DNA from: DASRIA01 sp963724065
GTDB lineage: Bacteria > Actinomycetota > Thermoleophilia > Solirubrobacterales > JBBDJG01
NCBI GenBank assembly: GCA_963724065.1
Contig: CAVRTB010000003.1
Span: 310,001 to 374,000 of the forward strand
Reading direction: 5' to 3'
DNA: 64,000 nucleotides
Shown here piece by piece: positions 60,401 through 64,000 of this stretch. The first letter of the stretch is position 1. Each line of letters begins with the position of its first letter. A program made the translations under genes and the position numbers. Below the pieces are notes generated by a model. It was not told the DNA's origin. It searched no databases and saw only the letters and a program-made list of their open reading frames with translations.

Positions 60401-61790
60401 GGCGACGACGGGCAACGTGTCGAGCTTCTCGGACACGACCGTCAGCCCGCAGACGACCTACGCGTACACGGTGAAGGCGCTGGACGCAGCGGGCAACCGC
60501 TCGCCGGCCAGCAACAGCGCGAGCGCGACGACGCCGGCAGCGCCGTTGAGCACACTCACGTTCACGCCGGTCGCCGACGCTCGCGTGGAGGACGCCATGC
60601 CGAACTCGAACTTCGGGACGTCGACCAAGCTTCAGGCGATGGGCGGGCTGCCCAAGCGCGAGAGCTACCTGCGCTTCCAGCTGGCGGGCATCACCGGCCC
60701 GGTCGTGAGCGCGGAGCTGCGCATGACGTCGACGACGGACGGGACCAAGGACGGTCCGGCCCTGTATGGGGCCGGGGGCGGCTGGAACGAGACCGAGCTC
60801 GCATGGTCGAACCGGCCGAGCCACGACGCGACGGCAGCTGACGACCTTCCAGGAATCCCCAAGGGCACGGTCGGCGAGTACAACGCGCGGTCCCTGGTGA
60901 ACGGCAACGGAGCCATCAACATGGCGCTGATCTCCACGTTCAACGACAACGTCGATTTCGGTTCCCGTGAGCACGTCGACACGAACCTGCGGCCACAGCT
61001 GATCGTCACGTTCGACACGTCGAGCAACGACGCGACGCCGCCCTCGGCGCCGGGTACCCTCACGGGCGACACGCCCAGCCACAACCGTGTGGACCTGTCC
61101 TGGGGTGCCGCGACCGACAACGTCGGCGTCACTGGGTACGAGATCCTGCGCGACGGCAGCCCGATCGCGACGGTTGGCACGGTCACCAGCTACGCCGACA
61201 CCACGGTCAGCCCGCTGACCCACTACGACTACGTGGTGAAGGCGATCGACGCGGCCGGCAACCGCTCTACCCCGAGCAACACGGCGGGTGTGAACACGCC
61301 GGCCCCGCCCGCCAGCACCACGGCCACGTTCGACGTGGTGGCGGACGCGCGCGTCGAGGAGGGCGCGCCGAGCACCAACTTCGGGTCATCCTCGAAGCTG
61401 CGCGCGACGAACGCCCCGCCCGCCCAGCAGAGCTACTTCAAGTTCACGCTGTCGGGCCTCACCGGCACGGTGCAGTCAGCCAAGCTGAAGGTGTTCGATT
61501 CCAACGACGCCACGAACAACGGCCCGGCGGTGTACAAGGCCGGCAACACGTGGACGGAGGCCGGCATCACCTGGGCGAACCGCCCAGCGCTCATCGGGTC
61601 GCCCTCGGACAACAAGGTGGCGATCGCGATCGGGACATGGGTCGAGTACGACGTCGCACCGCTCGTCACCGGGAACGGGGACGTGACGTTCGTGCTGGTC
61701 GGGGACTCCACGGACGGGGCCAACTTCGCCTCCAAGGAGTACAACGACCCGGGCAAGAAGGCGCAGCTCGAGGTCACCTTCGCGAACTAG
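57459..61790 (+). CDS. secreted sugar-dehydrogenase-type propeller with PKD, two FnIII and three DNRLRE domains
   Basis: A 1443-residue paralogue of the preceding protein. It has a signal peptide (about residues 1-40; LRVLVAIAALGGLLAAPASAP), a propeller (about 42-497; LTQPIAMQFSSDGRVFVAEK, GLRNPFRLAMRPGTNDAF), a PKD domain (about 498-588), a beta-rich region (590-770), then DNRLRE (776-933), FnIII (935-1027), DNRLRE (1029-1186), FnIII (1187-1285) and DNRLRE (1287-1443). Compared with its neighbour it has one more FnIII-DNRLRE module. AGGAGGG lies close before ATG 57459; an in-frame upstream start at 57384 is less likely. No anchor is visible, so it is probably released or held by its repeats. 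Confidence 0.87.
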   Translation: MLPVRSTPPFVPSCLRISALRVLVAIAALGGLLAAPASAPAVGLPPGFEETSAFSGLTQPIAMQFSSDGRVFVAEKSGFIKVFDGMGDTTPTVFADLRTQVHNYWDRGVMSLALHPNFPATPYVYVYYVADAPIGGTAPTWGTAGVTSDNCPNPPGGTGDGCVVSGRISRLTASGNTMTGPEHVLVNDWCQQYPSHAGGGLAFGADGYLYFSGGDGAAWHFADYGQDGAPVNPCGDPPGGVGVAQTIPTAQGGRFRAQDLRTSGDPVGLNGSIIRIDPITGDAAPGNPLAGNSDPNARRILAYGLRNPFRLAMRPGTNDAFIADVGGGYWEEIDRVNAGVDPVKNFGWPCYEGGTHPDGSAYAKKLASWDAMNLDICENLYADGTSAAPYWAYEHDVALTDTDNCDPGGNSISAIDFYPNAGGSFPTSFQGSLFFADYSRECIWVMKKGSNGLPDPTKIEMFGNLGIYPVDMKVGPNGDLFFVDIAFGQIRRITYTGSDNRAPTARLEASPAYGPAPLEVGFDPSGSTDPDGDTLTFEWDLDGDGEYDDSTEQFPRQTYAAGAHEISLRATDPQGAYHSDTVTIHSGETPPSVSIDSPTAALTWQVGQTINFAGSATDEQDGPLPASALSWKLILNHCVTVNACHAHPVQDFTGVSSGSFVGPDHGYPSHLLLEVTATDSKGLKDAKTIRLDPQTVNLTLNTQPANLSVSVDEKTAAAPLLHEAIVGATTTISAESPQSAGSTYYGFGSWSDGKAQSHEITAPATDTTYTATFDQLTKLTLSPVADARVEEATPTTAYGTQNKLRVDGGADPDIESYLRFNVSGVADGTVVAAKLRLSALTDTIDGPTLRSAANSWTESTVNWSTRPSASTTVIDDREAISANAPVEYNVKPLVGGDGTVTFGLLPASSDGLDFASREYADATKRPVLELLVSTSDQQAPTAATGLSANAIDARRVDLSWTPATDNRGVTNYEIYRDGSLLATTGNVSSFSDTTVSPQTTYAYTVKALDAAGNRSPASNSASATTPAAPLSTLTFTPVADARVEDAMPNSNFGTSTKLQAMGGLPKRESYLRFQLAGITGPVVSAELRMTSTTDGTKDGPALYGAGGGWNETELAWSNRPSHDATAADDLPGIPKGTVGEYNARSLVNGNGAINMALISTFNDNVDFGSREHVDTNLRPQLIVTFDTSSNDATPPSAPGTLTGDTPSHNRVDLSWGAATDNVGVTGYEILRDGSPIATVGTVTSYADTTVSPLTHYDYVVKAIDAAGNRSTPSNTAGVNTPAPPASTTATFDVVADARVEEGAPSTNFGSSSKLRATNAPPAQQSYFKFTLSGLTGTVQSAKLKVFDSNDATNNGPAVYKAGNTWTEAGITWANRPALIGSPSDNKVAIAIGTWVEYDVAPLVTGNGDVTFVLVGDSTDGANFASKEYNDPGKKAQLEVTFAN

Positions 61791-61827
61791 CTTGGCCGGG
61801 AGGGGCCGGTGAGCGGTACCGCCCGGG

Positions 61828-61833
61828 CATAAT
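61828..61833 (+). promoter_or_regulatory. -10 box, probably leaderless
   Basis: CATAAT is followed by six bases and ATG 61840 of the TreT-like gene; no Shine-Dalgarno is present. Confidence 0.45.
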
Positions 61834-61839
61834 CCGGGC

Positions 61840-63330
61840 ATGACCACGACGGAGGACACTGCGCCGACCGGCGCTGCGCTCGATCCGCCGCAGGAGGTCC
61901 GCGTCGGGCCGATCCCGCCGCAGCGCCTGCGCGAGGTCCTCGCCCCGGAGGATTGGGAGGAGTTCGAGCGGGGCATCGCGCAGGCTCGTGCGATTCTCGA
62001 TGGACGGGTCGTCTGGATGGTGAACTCGACGGCGGTGGGCGGGGGGGTGGCCGAGATGCTGCACTCGTTCCTTGCATACACGCGCGGTGCCGGGGTCAAC
62101 GTCCGCTGGATGGTGATGACCGGCACGCCCGACTTCTTCCGCATCACGAAGCGGATCCACAACATGGTGCACGGGTCTGTCGGGGACGGCGGACCCTTGG
62201 GAGATGCGGAGCGCAGAGTGTTCGAGGCGGTCGGCGAATCCAACGCCGAGCAGGTCGCCGCCCTCGTGCGGCCCGAGGACATCGTGCTGCTGCACGATCC
62301 GCAGACGGCGGCGATGGTGCCCCGGATGAAGGCCACCGGCGCGCACGTCGTCTGGCGCAGCCACATCGGGGCGGAGCGGGCGACCGCGCCGGTGCACGCC
62401 GCCTGGGCCTTCCTCGGGGGTTACCTGAAGCTGGCCGACGCCTGCATCTTCTCGCGCCACTCGTACGTCCCGGAATGGGCGAACGCGTTGCGGACCGAGA
62501 TCATCCAGCCGTCGATAGACGTGTTCTCCCCCAAGAACCAGGATCTCGACGAGCGGACGGTGCAGGGGATCCTCGCCCACGTGGGCCTGGTCGTGGACCA
62601 CGGCGCCGACCTGCCGCCGACCTACACGCGTGAGGACGGCACCCCTGGTCGCGTCGACCGGATGTGCGAGGTTCTGAGCACGGGCCCTCCGCCGAGTACG
62701 GGCGACCCGCTGGTCGTGCAGGTGTCCCGGTGGGACCGCCTGAAGGACCACATGGGCGTGATGCTCGGCTTCGCGGAGCACGTGGTGAGCCCCGACGCGC
62801 ACCTCGTCCTGGCCGGGCCCAACGTGACCTCCGTGGCGGACGACCCCGAGGGCGCGGAGGTGCTCGAGGAGGTCGCCGCTGCGTGGCGCGGCCTGCCCCA
62901 TGCTCGTCGCGGCCGCGTGCACCTCGCATGCCTGCCGATGGCGGACATCGAGGAGAACGCCGCGATCGTGAACGCCCTCCAGCGCCATGCGACGATCGTC
63001 GTGCAGAAGAGCCTCGCCGAGGGCTTCGGCCTGACGGTCGCGGAGGCGATGTGGAAGGCCCGTCCCGTCGTGGCGAGCGCGGTCGGGGGCATCCAGGATC
63101 AGATCGAGGACGGCGTCACGGGGCTGTTGCTCGAGGACGCCACCGACCTCGCGGGGCTCGGGGAGCGGATCACCCGGCTGCTCGACGACCCGCCGTTCGC
63201 GACCGGCCTCGGGCTGCGCGCGCGCGAGGAGGTCCGGTCCCACTTCCTCGCCAACCGTCACGCGCTGCAGTACGTCCGGCTGTTCGCCGCCCTCATCCAG
63301 GCGCGCGCCGACGGCGAGCGCGCGGGCTAG
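61840..63330 (+). CDS. treT: TreT-like trehalose synthase (GT4 glycosyltransferase)
   Basis: A 496-residue GT-B glycosyltransferase of family 4. The N-terminal half has VVWMVNSTAVGGGVAEMLHS, NVRWMVMTGTPDFFRITK and VWRSHIGAERATAP, matching the TreT group that makes trehalose from NDP-glucose and glucose. The C-terminal half has the donor site VVQVSRWDRLKDHMGVM and EGFGLTVAEAMWKARPVV (EX7E-like). It starts with an N-terminal tail of about 45 residues. Likely made from a leaderless mRNA (see CATAAT box). Trehalose is an osmoprotectant; other trehalose genes are not in the window. The stop interlocks with the next, convergent gene. Confidence 0.8.
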   Translation: MTTTEDTAPTGAALDPPQEVRVGPIPPQRLREVLAPEDWEEFERGIAQARAILDGRVVWMVNSTAVGGGVAEMLHSFLAYTRGAGVNVRWMVMTGTPDFFRITKRIHNMVHGSVGDGGPLGDAERRVFEAVGESNAEQVAALVRPEDIVLLHDPQTAAMVPRMKATGAHVVWRSHIGAERATAPVHAAWAFLGGYLKLADACIFSRHSYVPEWANALRTEIIQPSIDVFSPKNQDLDERTVQGILAHVGLVVDHGADLPPTYTREDGTPGRVDRMCEVLSTGPPPSTGDPLVVQVSRWDRLKDHMGVMLGFAEHVVSPDAHLVLAGPNVTSVADDPEGAEVLEEVAAAWRGLPHARRGRVHLACLPMADIEENAAIVNALQRHATIVVQKSLAEGFGLTVAEAMWKARPVVASAVGGIQDQIEDGVTGLLLEDATDLAGLGERITRLLDDPPFATGLGLRAREEVRSHFLANRHALQYVRLFAALIQARADGERAG

Positions 63331-64000
63331 CTGTCTGCCGTCGCCAGCAGCTCGTCGAGGGACCGCTCCAGCTCATGCGCCAGGACGTCCGCATCGGGGA
63401 CGGCCCTGCGGTCGGCGTAGATGCCGAAGAAGGCGCGCTCAGCAACGGTCGTGAAGCCGATCGAGAGCGCATGCCTGTCGGCAAGCGGCACCACCGGATA
63501 GACCTCCTCGAGCGGGCACCCGGCCATCCAGATCGGCTGGCGCGGGCCCGGGATGTTCGACACGGTCAGGTTGTATGCGCGCGCGCTGGCGACCGCGTGC
63601 GACACGGCGTGCTGGACCGGATGCGGCGCGTAGGAGACCGCGCCGAGCGCCGCCTCGGCGCCGAGGTGCTCGCCCGCCTCCTTGCGCCTGCTCATCCCGA
63701 GGCGCACGTCGTTGAGGCGCCGCACCGCGCAGGGCTCGTCGCACGGAAGCTCCACGTAGACGAACGAAATCCGGTTTCCGAGATCCGAGGCTGCACCGTC
63801 GCGCACGCTCACGGGAACCATGGTCTTGAGTCTCGCCGGCACCTCACCGCGGCCGCGCAGGTAGGAGCGCACCCCGCCCGCGGCGACCGCGAGCACGACG
63901 TCGTTCACGCTCGTGCCGAACCGCTGCTTGACGCGCAGCAGGTCATCGAGCGGCCGTGAGACGGTCGCGAGCGTGCGTTGCGGCGAGATCGGCTCGTTGA
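63327..64000 (-). CDS. WS/DGAT wax ester synthase/diacylglycerol acyltransferase, C-terminal part
   Basis: The frame is open to the end of the window on the minus strand, so the N-terminal part lies beyond 64000. The visible 223 residues run from ISPQRTLATVSRPLDDL through VNDVVLAVAAGGVRSYLRGR, MVPVSVRDGAASDLGNRISF and YNLTVSNIPGPRQPIWMAGC, which belong to the DUF1298 C-terminal half of the WS/DGAT family. The active-site HHxxxDG motif would be in the missing part. These enzymes make triacylglycerols or wax esters for storage, common in actinobacteria. The stop interlocks with treT (CTAG). Confidence 0.9.
   Translation of the reverse strand, partial: NEPISPQRTLATVSRPLDDLLRVKQRFGTSVNDVVLAVAAGGVRSYLRGRGEVPARLKTMVPVSVRDGAASDLGNRISFVYVELPCDEPCAVRRLNDVRLGMSRRKEAGEHLGAEAALGAVSYAPHPVQHAVSHAVASARAYNLTVSNIPGPRQPIWMAGCPLEEVYPVVPLADRHALSIGFTTVAERAFFGIYADRRAVPDADVLAHELERSLDELLATADS

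Noticed and set aside
56760..61223. Very long open frame (1487 codons) on the minus strand
   Set aside because: It lies antisense to the two large secreted proteins, whose plus-strand domains and signal peptides are clear. Its translation is low-complexity Arg/Val/Asp-rich with no domain. High GC makes such shadow frames long.
1..64000. tRNA genes, CRISPR arrays, insertion sequences, prophage and replication origin
   Set aside because: I looked for T-arm GGTTCGA-type sequences (found only in tmRNA), regular direct repeats, transposase motifs and DnaA-box clusters, and saw none.

Overview
The window is a contiguous piece of a high-GC bacterial chromosome, gene-dense on both strands. It contains no insertion sequence, prophage, CRISPR array, rRNA or tRNA. 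The only structural RNA recognised is tmRNA. The gene set (short citrate synthase, ftsEX, a short RNase R next to smpB, DUF2269, SCP-x-type thiolase, a WS/DGAT acyltransferase, cytochrome P450), the tmRNA tag beginning ADSH, frequent GTG/TTG starts and many probably leaderless starts point to Actinomycetota. A deep lineage such as Thermoleophilia is likely, but the lineage is inference; only the gene content is seen directly.

Layout. 1-2.3 kb: 3' end of the F1F0 ATP synthase operon (atpG-atpD-atpC). 2.3-4 kb: an orphan ribbon-helix-helix gene, GC palindromes and a reverse-strand citrate synthase. 4-12.3 kb: M20 peptidase, LCP cell-wall ligase, UDP-sugar dehydrogenase, two NDP-sugar pyrophosphorylases (one frameshifted twice), phosphoglucose/phosphomannose isomerase and ahcY, largely sugar-nucleotide and envelope supply. 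12.3-18.6 kb: ctaG, comF, raiA, secA, and prfB with its programmed +1 frameshift. 18.6-23.9 kb: nadC-nadA, a flavin-type oxidase-like protein, an amidohydrolase-cyclase pair and a CBS-domain protein. 24-31.3 kb: split transketolase, ftsEX, a frameshifted S41 protease, rnr, smpB. 31.3-36 kb: hybrid-type PAS/GAF histidine kinase, HD-GYP response regulator, site-2 protease and tmRNA (ssrA).

36-41.7 kb is the most unusual part. It is a same-strand (minus) run of cupin, siroheme-type dehydrogenase with a Cys-rich N terminus, HD/LuxR regulator, small alpha-beta-barrel-like protein, a branched-chain-amino-acid/amide-type binding protein without a signal peptide, and a lactonase-like metallo-hydrolase. 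No permease or ATPase genes accompany the binding protein. It may be a cytosolic ligand-sensing and degradation module.

41.7-50 kb holds P450, SDR/thioester-reductase-like protein, nucleotidyl cyclase, ScyD-like secreted protein with a His/Lys-rich tail, GST, thiolase and DUF1330. 50-53 kb has a 41-residue ORF coupled to a P1B-type ATPase with a TPC metal motif, and a histone-H1-like protein. 53.8-61.8 kb carries two tandem giant secreted paralogues (sugar-dehydrogenase propeller + PKD + FnIII/DNRLRE modules) that differ by one FnIII-DNRLRE module. The window ends with a TreT-like trehalose synthase and the C-terminal part of a WS/DGAT enzyme.

Three single-base +1 disruptions occur in otherwise intact genes (near 11796, 12087-12093 and 28193-28195), two of them in G runs. 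They may be consensus errors rather than pseudogenes. Two dispersed copies of a GAACTTT...AAAGTTC inverted repeat sit just downstream of genes.
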